NCBI RefSeq assembly: GCF_026151205.1
Contig: NC_087072.1
Span: forward strand, 10,392,169-10,456,168
Length of the DNA: 64,000 nt
Reading direction: 5' to 3'
From: Bolinopsis microptera
Taxonomy: Eukaryota > Ctenophora > Tentaculata > Lobata > Bolinopsidae
The notes beneath the pieces were generated by a model. It worked only from the letters and a program-made list of their open reading frames with translations. It made no database searches and had not been told where the DNA came from. Positions 1 through 10,192 of this stretch are shown here, in pieces. The number at the start of each line of letters is the position of its first letter. Positions within the stretch are counted from its first letter, which is position 1. The translations under genes were made by a program, and so were the position numbers.

Positions 1-409
1 ACCCCAGAGGTAGGCAAAGCATCCACATGCTATGTTAAAGCAACGTTATTTATATATGTGGAGCGCAGCACTTAATTTTGTTTCACTGACTGCTGGAAAG
101 AAAACCTCTCTAACCAGTGCGCAGATCACACAACAGTGGATGAGAAACAACCGAATTTTAATTCTGAATGTCAAACGTGTAAATCAATGATCAATCATCA
201 TCGAAAGTGCACGATTTAACCATTCTATTGAATTCCCTTTTTCCCACGAATCTCTGTATGTGATAGGTGTATGGGAAAAATGTAATAAATTTCAAAGAAT
301 TTGGCAGCCGTGACTCGCGTAAATGAATTTGTTGAATTTAAATTAAGTTACGGAATGTTGAGGTTAGTGGGTTAACTTTAACAAAGAGAAGTAACAGTCT
401 CAAACTCAC

Positions 410-552
410 CGCTTGCATTTGGCTCGGTATTTGGCGTTTCTGATGTGCTTTCCAATCATCTTCCGTATTATTGAGTCAGCCTCAACGGATATCTTTAATT
501 CAGGCAGAGCTTTGTAAATCTGACCGAGAAATGAGTGAGCTCCATTTATCAT
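410..552 (-). CDS. Possible first coding exon of an unknown minus-strand gene
   Basis: Reading the minus strand, an ATG at 552 opens 47 codons plus two bases and ends at a good donor (gtgag at 409-405). The peptide starts MINGAHSFLGQIYKALPELK and ends in a basic stretch (HIRNAKYRAKCKR). The frame stays open upstream of the ATG for about 20 codons, so the start is uncertain. I do not recognise a family. The downstream exon would lie at or beyond position 1. Base composition is more codon-like than the flanks, but this is weak evidence and a spurious ORF is possible. Confidence 0.3.
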
Positions 553-1083
553 TGTTGTGATAGTAAAGATATTACAGTCACACACAAAGAAAACCTCGTT
601 TCAGCTTAAGATAACAAAGAACCTACGAGGTTAAGAACACTGCAACTGGCGTCGTCCTTCATCCCTGTTGGTTTCATTGACAAACAGTATTCTCTGATCT
701 TGTCCTGAAATAAACCACTTTTATGTGGAAAACGTTTAAATGGATCTATCTAGTTATAACCTAATGTAATTGTAACTTTCGTGTGATGTGAGATAACAAT
801 CATGGTGAACATAAGATACATGAACACAGCAATAACAAGTGCCAATTGTAATGTATCTTGTATCCCTGATGATTGCTATCTTATACATCAATGTTATAGT
901 CGGACGTACACAATATAAATTGTAACACTTTGTAGAGCCTAATCTGCTCTGTATCTATTATATAAGAGCACTTTGTCAGAAACCCGCAGATTAATAAGTG
1001 ACTATGGATAGAGATAATGAATAATTGTAGTTGGATTCTACTTTTTGGAGGAAAACGCTCTCTAACAGGTTATTCATTCTGAC
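553..1083. other. No gene seen
   Basis: AT-rich sequence without a convincing exon, RNA gene or repeat on either strand. It may hold the 5' part of the minus-strand candidate at 410-552. Confidence 0.4.
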
Positions 1084-1437
1084 TTAAATTTTTAAACTTT
1101 GAGAACCTTTAGAAACCTTTAAAACTTTGTAGTTTGGTGATCCCCTGACCAAATACAGCTGTGAAATGTAATCATTGACAGTAATCTTTATCTCCGATAC
1201 AAAGTTATTGATATTAAGATTGCATCCTGGCTGATTTCCCTCATAGAGAACAAGATCACCATTAGATTGAATGTTAGGGTACATACACCTCCTCTTGTTG
1301 GATGACAAAAGTAATTCAGGTGAAGTGTTCAGGCCACAGCCAAAAAGAGTTGCTTCGACAGAAAGAGCCGCGGTAGTACCTTCCTTTCTTTTATCCTGGG
1401 TTAGGATATTATTCACAACAGCAGCCATTTCAGTCAT
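1084..1437 (-). CDS. Hypothetical 117-residue protein
   Basis: An uninterrupted minus-strand ORF from ATG to TAA. The sequence just upstream on that strand (ttattactttattacag, ending near 1463) looks like a good splice acceptor, so the ATG would sit in the second exon behind a spliced 5' UTR. An in-frame TGA lies just before the ATG, so this start is forced within the exon. No signal peptide, membrane span or known domain is visible; there are three cysteines and a Lys/Ser-rich tail. I do not recognise the family. It could also be a chance ORF. Confidence 0.3.
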   Translation of the reverse strand: MTEMAAVVNNILTQDKRKEGTTAALSVEATLFGCGLNTSPELLLSSNKRRCMYPNIQSNGDLVLYEGNQPGCNLNINNFVSEIKITVNDYISQLYLVRGSPNYKVLKVSKGSQSLKI

Positions 1438-1862
1438 TCGCAGATAACATCACCTATATTTGCTGTAATAAAGTAATAAAATAATTAGTGATTATGATTT
1501 TAGTGTGAGATGTAAAACAACCCCATAACATATGTAAATGCACGGATTTAGTGTCAATGCAATCACCTGATCCCACTAGATTCTGCACTTAGTATATCTA
1601 GTCTAGTGTCATGACCAAAATTTAACGGAAAATCTATGTATTAAGATCACTTTCGAGGAACCTCAACAGACACTACTCTTATGCTATCGATTTTCAATTA
1701 TGAGCACTGAAAATCGAGTCTAAAATTTATCTTCTTCTACATTTTTTGAGCGATCACAAGTTTTTAAGGCCTATCTCAAAATTCTGGCCCAAAAATCTCT
1801 TTTGAATGATCCCTAGAACATATCCTGAAAGTTTCCGGGTGATCAGATTTTGAATAGGGTGG

Positions 1863-2320
1863 GCAACAATTGACCCCCGAAAATTGACCCCCGAAAATTG
1901 ACCCCCCCCCTGGCAATATAATTTAATACAATTATTTGTATTTTGGTCTGTACGAAGTAAATAAACTGAGTTAAGGAGACAACAAATTTTTTCAAGAAAA
2001 CAGGGGTAAGAAGGTACTAGTAATGGATAAGTGTATTCCCATGTAATGGTTACATTATAATATTATAACCATACAACGGTTATATTCTGATAATACTGAC
2101 ACATGCTAAAATATTCTGTCACATAATCGGGACGCATGATACTGTTAATAAATGGGGGGTCAATTGTCGGGGGTCAATTGTCGGGGGTCAATTGTCGGGG
2201 GGTCAATTGTTGTACTAAGCCCTAGATTTCGCGACAATTGACCCCAGTGTAATTACATAGGGGGTCAATTGTCAGGGGGTCAATTGTCGGGGGGCCAATT
2301 GTCGGGGGGTCAATCGTTGC
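1863..2320. repeat. Foldback element(s) built of a CAATTGACCCCC word
   Basis: The left end (1863-1910) carries tandem copies of the word CAATTGACCCCCGAAAA. From about 2152 the same word runs in the opposite orientation (GGGGGTCAATTGTC, seven or more copies to 2316). The outermost motif is GCAACAATTGACCCC on the left, and its inverse ends near 2213 and again at 2320. The right side can be read as a second, 90-bp foldback (2231-2320) starting GCGACAATTGACCCC. The interior (1912-2150) is AT-rich and non-coding. This is the plan of a foldback or MITE-like element; no clear target duplication was found. Confidence 0.6.
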
Positions 2321-2425
2321 GGTACCTTTGAATAATTCCATGTAATGAGAGAAAAACCAATGTATTTATAAAGAACCTCTAAATCTGTAAATAGAGTAGC
2401 AAAACTATTCCATGTCTCCTTAAGA

Positions 2426-4225
2426 TATAAGAAATGGCTATCATATAATTACGAGGAACAGCAATATGAATTCTGATAACCTCAAATAGGAAATAAAATA
2501 GGAGATCATGTTATTATGAAGAAAAAAAATGTATAGCTCATTTTCCTTCTTGTCGCTCATTCCATAGTTGTCCATTTTCGCAAAAAATTGATCATGACGA
2601 CAACCCAATATTATTATGAGTACAGTAACAAAACTGCTTATGGCATTAATAGTGATGCTATACGGTACACTTGGGCCGGATACTATCTATTCGTCATTGC
2701 ATCATCTTTCATAGGAGACATAACGATTCTCATAGCATCCATAAAGTACAAGGCATTTAAACTTCATCGAGTCATCATTGTCATCATCCAGCACATGGCA
2801 TTCTGTGACCTGATTATATCTGCTACCAGTGTTCTCCCAAGGATGGTCGCTGTCATCTCTGATAAGTGGGTAATAGGAAACTTCTTCTGCTACTGGTACG
2901 CCTATGCAACGTACTATTCCAACCAGACAAGTGCGTTTCTCATCTGTACCATGACAACCAGCAAGCTGCTCCTCCTGAAATATCCCCTCCAATTTGGAAC
3001 AACCACTTTGAAGAAAGCTCACTTGGTCTGCGTGGCAAGTTGGTTGGCAGCTTTTGCCTTGCCTGTGACACTCTTTCTTGTAGATAAAGATGATGTTTCC
3101 TTTTCGTATAGGGGCTATGAATGTGACTATGGTTTCTCATCGGAGATTTGGCTCTATCTGAGGCCTTTTACTGCAGTGCTATTTGGATTTATTCCAACAT
3201 GCCTGGTTGTATCAACCACCTTTTGTTTGCTGATTAAAGCCAAAAAAGTCGTTTCCCGGAGCAGGGAAAGTTTGAAGTGGCAGGGGATCGTGACAACTGT
3301 CCTTACGGCCACAGTCTTCTGTTTGTCTGTCCTACCATTAATTGTTTACCGTGTTGGGGAATCCATCGTTATCGTAGATGACAAGAGCAAGAGTTCATTC
3401 TACACCACGTTTTTTAGAGTTGTAATCTCGTTCCTGTCCTTAAACACCATCAGCAACTTCTACATCTATAGTCTGACCGTGTATAGCTTCAGAGCATTTA
3501 TCCGGTCGAAGATGCAGCTGCCTTATCAGTACATTACCAATGTGGAAGCTAGTCATGGTAATTAAATATTGGTATATAAACAGTTACACTGCTGACATCT
3601 TTATCAACCTTATTGTCTACATAGCAGCATTCTAATTGAATAGCTACGGAATTTTACATTGACAACGAGGTTTTGTACAGTTATTTTTTTCAGGAGGAAG
3701 GGCGAGTGGCACAGCAAGCACAGACGCTTACACTGGAAACGTGAATGAAGATATTCAACAAACACCAGTTTGATAAAAGATAAAAATGTTTCGACAGTAT
3801 ACAGGTAATTTCAGCATTCAGCAATGGTAATTGTCTAGCTATAAGGATAGACACCCTCGAAAAATGAATAAACCAATACAATAGATTAAATGTTATTAAA
3901 ATGGTACAACACCAGTTCGATTGTGATACGGTGACGGGTGATCCAGAACATTATTAGAGATATATTATTAATTATATATATGATATCGCAATACCATATT
4001 TGAAGAGACTAGGACTGAGGACAATATACGACATTTTATTTTCTGTGATGTGAACGTTTGATATCTGGAATGGTTGTAAAGAATTTTAAGTTAATGACAA
4101 AAAATGAAGGGCAAAATGTAGCTCATTGTTCCTACATAAACTACTCCACGGCTGTTCAAACCTTACCAATGTTTCGTGAACACTTTGTTGATGTTTTCAT
4201 TGTTATCCTAAGTTGAATAATTAAG
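2426..4225 (+). repeat. Tandem duplication unit, copy 1 (GPCR gene plus flanks)
   Basis: Sequence from about 2426 (168 bp before the GPCR start) to about 4225 matches 8511-10192 closely, including both non-coding flanks. Similarity fades past 4225, although patches around 4355-4390 still resemble 10310-10345. The boundaries show that the whole gene with its promoter-proximal DNA was copied at DNA level, not through an mRNA. Confidence 0.85.
2594..3565 (+). CDS. Divergent class A (rhodopsin-like) GPCR, tandem copy 1
   Basis: Single-exon gene for 323 residues. The ATG at 2594 is chosen as the first ATG in the open frame; copy 2 has its ATG at the matching place. Seven hydrophobic spans lie near residues 25-50, 60-83, 97-129, 142-163, 186-215, 231-254 and 271-297. 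Family marks kept: Asp72 in TM2, Trp92 before TM3, the Cys99-Cys177 disulfide pair, Trp150, Pro201 and Pro248. Altered marks: Asp42 replaces the TM1 Asn (GD, not GN); the DRY site reads SKLLLLKYPL; the TM7 motif is N288-F-Y-I-Y instead of NPxxY. N12-K-T is a likely glycosylation site. The ligand is unknown. Such receptors without DRY are known from cnidarians and other early-branching animals. Signalling is expected at the plasma membrane, but G-protein coupling is not assured. Confidence 0.9.
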   Translation: MTTTQYYYEYSNKTAYGINSDAIRYTWAGYYLFVIASSFIGDITILIASIKYKAFKLHRVIIVIIQHMAFCDLIISATSVLPRMVAVISDKWVIGNFFCYWYAYATYYSNQTSAFLICTMTTSKLLLLKYPLQFGTTTLKKAHLVCVASWLAAFALPVTLFLVDKDDVSFSYRGYECDYGFSSEIWLYLRPFTAVLFGFIPTCLVVSTTFCLLIKAKKVVSRSRESLKWQGIVTTVLTATVFCLSVLPLIVYRVGESIVIVDDKSKSSFYTTFFRVVISFLSLNTISNFYIYSLTVYSFRAFIRSKMQLPYQYITNVEASHGN

Positions 4226-4959
4226 GCTCTGTTATACTGTAGAAATTATGGATTTTTTGTCAAGTTTTAAATATAAATAGATATATTCTCGATAGTATTA
4301 GCTAAATAAATAGTATCTGGAGAGAAGATTTGTAGGATACAATACTTGAGTAGGAACAGTGTGCCTCGTGACGTGTAAAGCTGTAGGTTCTTCGCACGAC
4401 AATGGCAATTCGGTAATGTAGCTTCGCACGGTTAAGGCACGGTTAAGGCACGGTTAAAGAAGCACAGTTAAGGCACGGTTAAAGCACGGTTAAGGCACGG
4501 TTAAAGCACGGTTAAAGCACAGTTAAGGCACCGTTAAGGCACGGTTAAGGAACGGTTAAAGCACAGTTAAGGCACGGTTGAGGCACGGTCACTTAAGGGG
4601 GCAGGGGGGTCTTCATGGAAATTTTCTCAAAATCGACTCTTTAGTTGTTTCTTATAGAGGGGAGTAATATCTATCAGATGCTTTTGATCCCGTGGAAAAA
4701 TATCGTTCCTATCCGAAATTATTGCCGGTCAAAGGTCAGCGCGTGTGTGTAATTTGATCGCATGCCCTGAAAATCGAGTCTAAAAATCTATCTTCTCCTG
4801 CATTTTGCTGCACCTTGCTGCGTGCTGACACCACCCTCACACCTTTTTTTTTTATCTAGACACTTATTTTACTTCGGTGTATTCCAACAGCCACAATGTT
4901 ACACAAGTGCAACCAGCCAATTACAGGAAGCCGAAGGATCTTTTTTGGCCAGTGACGGT

Positions 4960-5201
4960 TAAGGTAGTGTGTACCATACTTTCTTCGTCCGAGACTTTGC
5001 TGCAATGTGCAGCTCCTCATTTAACCCTCACACCCGATTTCTCGAGTATTCGGCTGAGTAGACCGGGGGGCTGCATAGACCACTCATGATCCTTAGCTGA
5101 ACGTCGACGACGCTCACCCCACGACCAGGCAGTCAGTGGGTTTCGAACTCGCAACCTAACGATTGTAAGACAGGCGTTCTAACCAACTGCGCTACCTGGC
5201 C
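4960..5201 (-). mobile_element. tRNA-derived SINE
   Basis: On the minus strand from 5201 the sequence opens GGCCAGGTAGCGCAGTTGGT, a tRNA acceptor plus A box. It is followed by a CTTACAA anticodon-like loop and a B box (GGTTGCGAGTTCGAAACC, about 5157-5138). This is the RNA polymerase III promoter layout of a tRNA gene, but the cloverleaf stems are degenerate and about 180 bp of unrelated body follows, as in SINEs. The 3' end is not clear; a boundary near 4960 is a guess. The element lies inside the foldback transposon 4404-8002. Confidence 0.7.
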
Positions 5202-5317
5202 TATCAATTCATGCAAACTTTTAATCCCATCTTTTCATTGTACACTCTTAAAAATACTACAACTTTACTCACCATGGTAACTCGAAGAGGAACTCGACAC
5301 TCTGCTGCTGACGGATT

Positions 5318-5355
5318 CCCGAAAATCGGGATTCCCGAAAATCGGGATTCCCGAA
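5318..5355. repeat. Short tandem repeat of a palindromic word
   Basis: About two and a half copies of ATTCCCGAAAATCGGG, itself a small hairpin (CCCGA/TCGGG). Confidence 0.6.
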
Positions 5356-5723
5356 CATTAGAAGTTTGTTAAAACAAATGGTGCCAATCCTGGAGTTCGA
5401 CTACGAGTTTCATAAAAGTGTACTTGAAGCAGTATGGAGTGTCAATTGCAATTTTGATTAGAACTTTTAATTAGAATCGTTTTTAGTTTTAGATTAGTTC
5501 AAAACTTCAAGGATTGTAACTTGATACAGGATTTCATTTGAGAGACTGTAACCTGAAGTGAAAATCTCACAAGTCAGAAACCGTGCCTGAAGTGTCTGTT
5601 TATTCACTGTGCCATACCTCAGCTTTGTTCCCTACCCGTGCCTCAACCGTGCCTTAGTTAACCACTTGTATGTTAATAGGTTATATTTCCCCAACCGTGC
5701 CTTAACCGTGCGTTAATCGTGCC

Positions 5724-6440
5724 TTAAGGGGGCATACACCAAACCTGTCCAACCCAAATGACCTCATAGGCAGTTCAGTGACCATCTAGCGCACTGTTTC
5801 CACACAAAAAAAAATTATTTTGAGAATACCTATTTTCGTAATCGAGCATTTCCTGGTTAGAGTGGAATTTTCGGAAAAACACAATTTCTTTCGTGGAGAG
5901 GCTATAAGTTAATCATTTCTTGAGGTATCGGGTTGAAATTTTGCTCGCCGTCTATTCACATCTATTTCAAGGTGTGTGTAAAATCTTCATATCGTATCTA
6001 AAAAGGCTGGTGTGTTATAAATTTGTAAAGTCAAAAAGCTGAAATTGTCCTTTTCAGGCTTATTTTAACCAAAAAGTCAGTCAGGGAAGATCGGATTGTT
6101 TTGATGCTTGACATGAAATTGTTCTCTGAATTCTGGCGCAGTTTTTGATGACCTAAAATACGTGTTTACTCATTTTTCTTCAGATCTATTGGACCACAAC
6201 AAATTTAGGCACATTTTTCGTTTTTCATATTTACTGATTTTTCTAAAATTTTGATAGGGATGTGCTAGTGACTTTTTGAAGAGTGCAAAATAACCGCAAC
6301 TAGCACATTTATATATGAGTTATGAACAAAAAAACACCCTAAAATGCTTCCCTTTGAAGATATGGGAGAAAATGTGATTTTTGGCTTTGCAGATTAAAAA
6401 TGACTTTGTTTACAATAACTTCAAAGGGAAGCACTTTAGG
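5724..6440 (+). repeat. Foldback module, copy A (right arm deleted)
   Basis: Begins TTAAGGGGGCATACACC and matches 6571-7262 almost throughout, including the hairpin loop region (GGCTTTGCAGAT near 6380). It keeps only ~50 bp of the opposite arm before re-entering the tandem CCGTGCGTTAA array at 6445. It is therefore the same hairpin element as 6571-7953 with most of the right arm lost. Confidence 0.75.
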
Positions 6441-6570
6441 GTTTGTGCGTTAACTGTGCCTTAACCGTGCGTTAACCGTGCGTTAACCGTACCTTAAGTG
6501 ACCGTGCCTCAACCGTGCCTTATGTAACCCTTGTGCCTTAACCGTGCCCTAACCGTTCCTTAACCGTGCC

Positions 6571-7953
6571 TTAAGGGGGCATACACCAAATCTGTCCAGA
6601 CCAAATGACCTCATAGGCAGTTCAGTGACCTTATAGCGCACCGTTTCCACACCAAAAAAAATTATTTTGAGAATACCCATTTTTGTAATCGAGCATTTCC
6701 TGGTTAGAGTGGAATTTTCGGAAAAACACAATTTGTTTCGTGGAGAGGCTATAAGTTAATCATTTCTTGCGGTATCGGGTTGAAATTTTGCTCGCCGTCT
6801 ATTCACATCTATTTCAAGGTGTGTGTAAAATCTTGATATCGTATCTAAAAAGGCTGGTGTGTTATAAAATTTTAAAGTTAACAAAAGTCAAAAAGTTGAA
6901 ATTGTCCTTTTCAGACTTATTTTAACCAAAAAGTCAGTCAGGGAAGATCGGATTGATTTGATGGTTGACATAAACTTGTTCTCTGAATTCTGGCGCAGTT
7001 TTTGATGCCCTCTAAAATGTTTTTCCTCATTTGTGTTCAGATCTATTAGACTTCAAAGCCAAACAACAAATTTAGGCACATTTTTCATTTTAAATATTTA
7101 CTGATTTTTCTAAAATTTTGATAGGAATGTGCTAGTGACTTTTTGAAGGGTGCAAAATAACTGCAACTAGCACATTTATATATGAGGTATGAACAACAAA
7201 ACACCCTAAAATGCTTCCCTTTAACGTTATGGGAGAAAATGTGATTTTTTGGCTTTGCAGATAAAAAATCACATTTTCTCCAATAACTTCAAAGGGAAGC
7301 ATTTTAGGGTGTTTTGTTGTTCATAACTCATATATAAATGTGCTAGTTGCAGTTATTTTGCACCCTTCCAAAAGTCACTAGCACATTCCTATCAAAATTT
7401 TAGAAAAATTAGTAAATATTTAAAACGAAAAATGTGCCCAAATTTGTTGTTTGGCTTTGAAGTCTAATAGATCTGAACACAAATGAGGAAAAACATTTTA
7501 GAGGGCATCAAAAACTGCGCCAGAATTCAGAGAACAAGTTTATGTCAACCATCAAATCAATCCGATCTTCCCTGACTGACTTTTTGTTTAAAATAAGTCT
7601 GAAAAGGACAATTTCAACTTTTTGACTTTTGTTAACTTTAAAAATTTATAACACACCAGCCTTTTTAGATACGATATCAAGATTTTACACACACCTTGAA
7701 ATAGATGTGAATAGACGGCGAGCAAAATTTCAACCCGATACCGCAAGAAATGATTAACTTATAGCCTCTCCACGAAACAAATTGTGTTTTTCCGAAAATT
7801 CCACTCTAACCAGGAAATGCTCGATTACAAAAATGGGTATTCTCAAAATAATTTTTTTGGTGTGGAAACGGTGCGCTAGAAGGTCACTGAACTGCCTATG
7901 AGGTCACTTGGTCTGGACGGCACAAACCACTGTTTTGGTGTATGCCCCCTTAA
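6571..7953. repeat. 1.38 kb near-perfect hairpin (modules B and C)
   Basis: The left arm 6571-7250 is repeated in inverted orientation at 7263-7953, with a loop of only 12 bases (7251-7262). The arms are nearly identical; the right one has a ~14-bp insertion near its outer end (around 7920). The outer ends carry TTAAGGGGGCATAC. Such a structure would fold back almost completely in single-stranded DNA or RNA. Confidence 0.85.
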
Positions 7954-8002
7954 CTGTGCTTTAACCGTGCCTTAACTGTGCGTAGCTGCATTATCGAATT
8001 GC

Positions 8003-8510
8003 TATTTTTACTACAAGCTTACAGATAACGATAAAAGTTTTATTCAAGTATTCCTTAATCTATACTTTTTACCGCATCAAAAAACATCAATCACAACCAA
8101 AGTTATGGATAGTCATAGCGTAAATTGTAATGTGAGCTATTTATGACGTATCATAGAGCATGGCAATGCGTGTTGCTAATCTGTTCTTGCTCACGCACGT
8201 GCAATCTCTTGATGTTGGTAAGCAACGACGCAGTTAACCTTCGATAAAATTACGCCATTATTCTAACTTTTATTATACCTCACTTCAGCTTCCGACGTTA
8301 ATTATAGAAAATTTAAAGCCTTAATCAAAACTCTAAGAATGCTATATTCTATTCCTATCCTTTTTTTACAACCCTGCTAAAAATTGCGAGGGTTCAACTT
8401 GATTTGCGAGTTAAATTGGCTACGCCAGAGGGTTGGTTTTTGGTTGACTTTCAGTGTTTTTTTGTCCCCGTTGCCAGGGGGGATTTCGTCAAGTTTAAAA
8501 TATAATAAAG
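8003..8510. other. No gene seen
   Basis: Spacer between the foldback element and GPCR copy 2; no exon or RNA gene recognised. Confidence 0.5.
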
Positions 8511-10192
8511 ATGGTTATCATATAATTATGAGGAACAGCAATATTAATTCTGATAACCTCAAATAGGAAATCAAATAGGAGATCATGTCATTATGAAGAA
8601 ACAAAATGTATAGCTCATTTCCTTCTTGTCGCTCATTCCATATTTGTCCATTTTCGCAAAAAAATTGATCATGACGACAACCCGATATTATTATGAGTAC
8701 AGTAACAAAACTGTTTATGGCATTAATAGTGATGCTATACGGTACACTTGGGCTGGATACTATCTATTCGTCATTGCCTCATCTTTCATAGGAGACATAA
8801 CGATTCTGATAGCATCCTTAAAGTACAAAGCATTTAAACTTCACCGAGTCATCATTGTCATCATCCAGCACATGGCATTCTGTGACCTGATTATATCTGC
8901 TACCAGTGTTCTCCCAAGGATGGTCGCTCTCATCTCTGATAAGTGGGTAATAGGAAACTTCTTCTGCTGCTGGTACGCCTATGCAACGTACTATTCCAAC
9001 CAGACAAGTTCGTTTCTCATCTGTACCATGACAACCAGCAAGCTGCTCCTCCTGAAATATCCCTTCCAATTTGGAACAACCACTTTGAAGAAAGCACACT
9101 TGATCTGCGTGGCAAGTTGGTTGGCAGCTTTTGCCTTACCTGTGACACTCTTTCTTGTAGATAAAGATGATGTTTCCTTTTCGTACAGGGGCTATGAATG
9201 TGACTATGGTTTCTCATCAGAGATTTGGCTCTATCTGAGGCCTTTTACTGCAGTGCTATTTGTATTTATTCCAACATGCCTGGTTGTATCAACCACCTTT
9301 TGTTTGCTGATCGAAGCCAAAAAAATCGTTTCCTGGAGCAGGGAAAGTTTGAAGTGGCAGGGGATCGTGACAACTGTCCTTACGGCCACAGTCTTCAGTT
9401 TGTCTGTCCTACCATTATTTGTTTACCGTGTTGGGGAATCCATCGTTATCGTAGATGACAAGAGCAAGAGTTCATTCTACACCACGTTTTTTAGAGTTGT
9501 AATCTCGTTCCTGTCCTTAAACACCATCAGCAACTTCTACATATATAGTCTGACCGTGTATAGCTTCAGAGCATTTATCCGGTCGAAGATGCAGCTGCCT
9601 TATCAGTACATTAACAATGTGGAAGCTAGTCATGGTAATTAAATATTGGTATATAAACAGTTACACTGCTGACATCTTTATCAACCTTATTGTCTTCATA
9701 GCAGCATTCTAATTGAATAGCTACGGAATTTTACATTGACAACGAGGTTTTGTACAGTTATTTTTTCAGGAGGAAGGGCGAGTGGCACAGCAAGCACAGA
9801 CACTAACACTGGAAACGTGAATGAAGATATTCAACAAACACCAGTTTGATTTTGTTACGGTGACGAGTGATCCAGACCATTATTACAGATATGATATTAT
9901 AATTTATATATATAATATTACAATACCATATTTGAAGAGACTTGTATGTTGTAGGACAATATACATCATTTAATTTTGTAATGTAAACTTTTGACATCTG
10001 GAATGGTTGTAAAGAATTTTAAGTTAATAACAAAAAATGAAGGGCAAAATGTAGATTATTGTTCCTACTATTATACATACTATACATACTATATACATAA
10101 ACTACTCCACGACTGTTCAAACCTTACCAATGTTTTGTGAACATTTGTTGATGTTGTCATTGTTTTCCTGTATCCTAAGTTGATTAATTAAT
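8511..10192 (+). repeat. Tandem duplication unit, copy 2
   Basis: Matches 2426-4225. In the 3' flank it lacks about 147 bp present in copy 1 (3775-3921). The missing block is bounded in copy 1 by two copies of AACACCAGTTYGAT (3761-3774 and 3908-3921), of which copy 2 has one. Confidence 0.85.
8671..9642 (+). CDS. Divergent class A GPCR, tandem copy 2
   Basis: Single-exon gene of 323 residues from the ATG at 8671, aligned without gaps to the gene at 2594-3565. Fifteen residues differ: Q5R, A15V, I50L, V87L, Y100C, A114S, L132F, V145I, G198V, K215E, V219I, R222W, C243S, I250F, T315N. All structural marks of copy 1 are kept: Asp42, Asp72, Cys99, Cys177, Pro248 and N288-F-Y-I-Y, with no DRY. Counting by eye, about 11 silent and 15 replacement changes separate the copies over 972 bp. 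Per site this still means mild constraint, and both copies look functional. K215E and R222W change charge in the third intracellular loop, the usual G-protein contact, so coupling might differ. The ligand is unknown. Confidence 0.9.
   Translation: MTTTRYYYEYSNKTVYGINSDAIRYTWAGYYLFVIASSFIGDITILIASLKYKAFKLHRVIIVIIQHMAFCDLIISATSVLPRMVALISDKWVIGNFFCCWYAYATYYSNQTSSFLICTMTTSKLLLLKYPFQFGTTTLKKAHLICVASWLAAFALPVTLFLVDKDDVSFSYRGYECDYGFSSEIWLYLRPFTAVLFVFIPTCLVVSTTFCLLIEAKKIVSWSRESLKWQGIVTTVLTATVFSLSVLPLFVYRVGESIVIVDDKSKSSFYTTFFRVVISFLSLNTISNFYIYSLTVYSFRAFIRSKMQLPYQYINNVEASHGN

Larger units (their letters stand above)
4404..8002. mobile_element. 3.6 kb composite foldback transposon between the two GPCR copies
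   Basis: The two ends are inverted copies: GGCAATTCGGTAATGTAGC at 4404 and, on the other strand, GCAATTCGATAATGCAGC ending at 8002. Each end continues into tandem arrays of the word GGCACGGTTAA (4428-4590 in one orientation; 5635-5730, 6445-6575 and 7950-7982 in the other). The interior holds three copies of a ~700-bp module starting TTAAGGGGGCATACACC (5724, 6571 and, inverted, ending 7953) and an inserted SINE (to 5201). No transposase ORF is visible, so it is non-autonomous. Target duplications are not clear. It lies in the spacer of the GPCR duplication. Confidence 0.65.

Noticed and set aside
2702-3140. Overlapping antisense and alternative frames across the GPCR genes
   Set aside because: Shadows of the GPCR coding frame; they appear at the same places in both copies because the DNA is duplicated.
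5120-5201. Functional tRNA gene
   Set aside because: A and B boxes are good, but the anticodon stem does not pair properly and the sequence continues into a SINE body, so it is read as a tRNA-derived SINE head.
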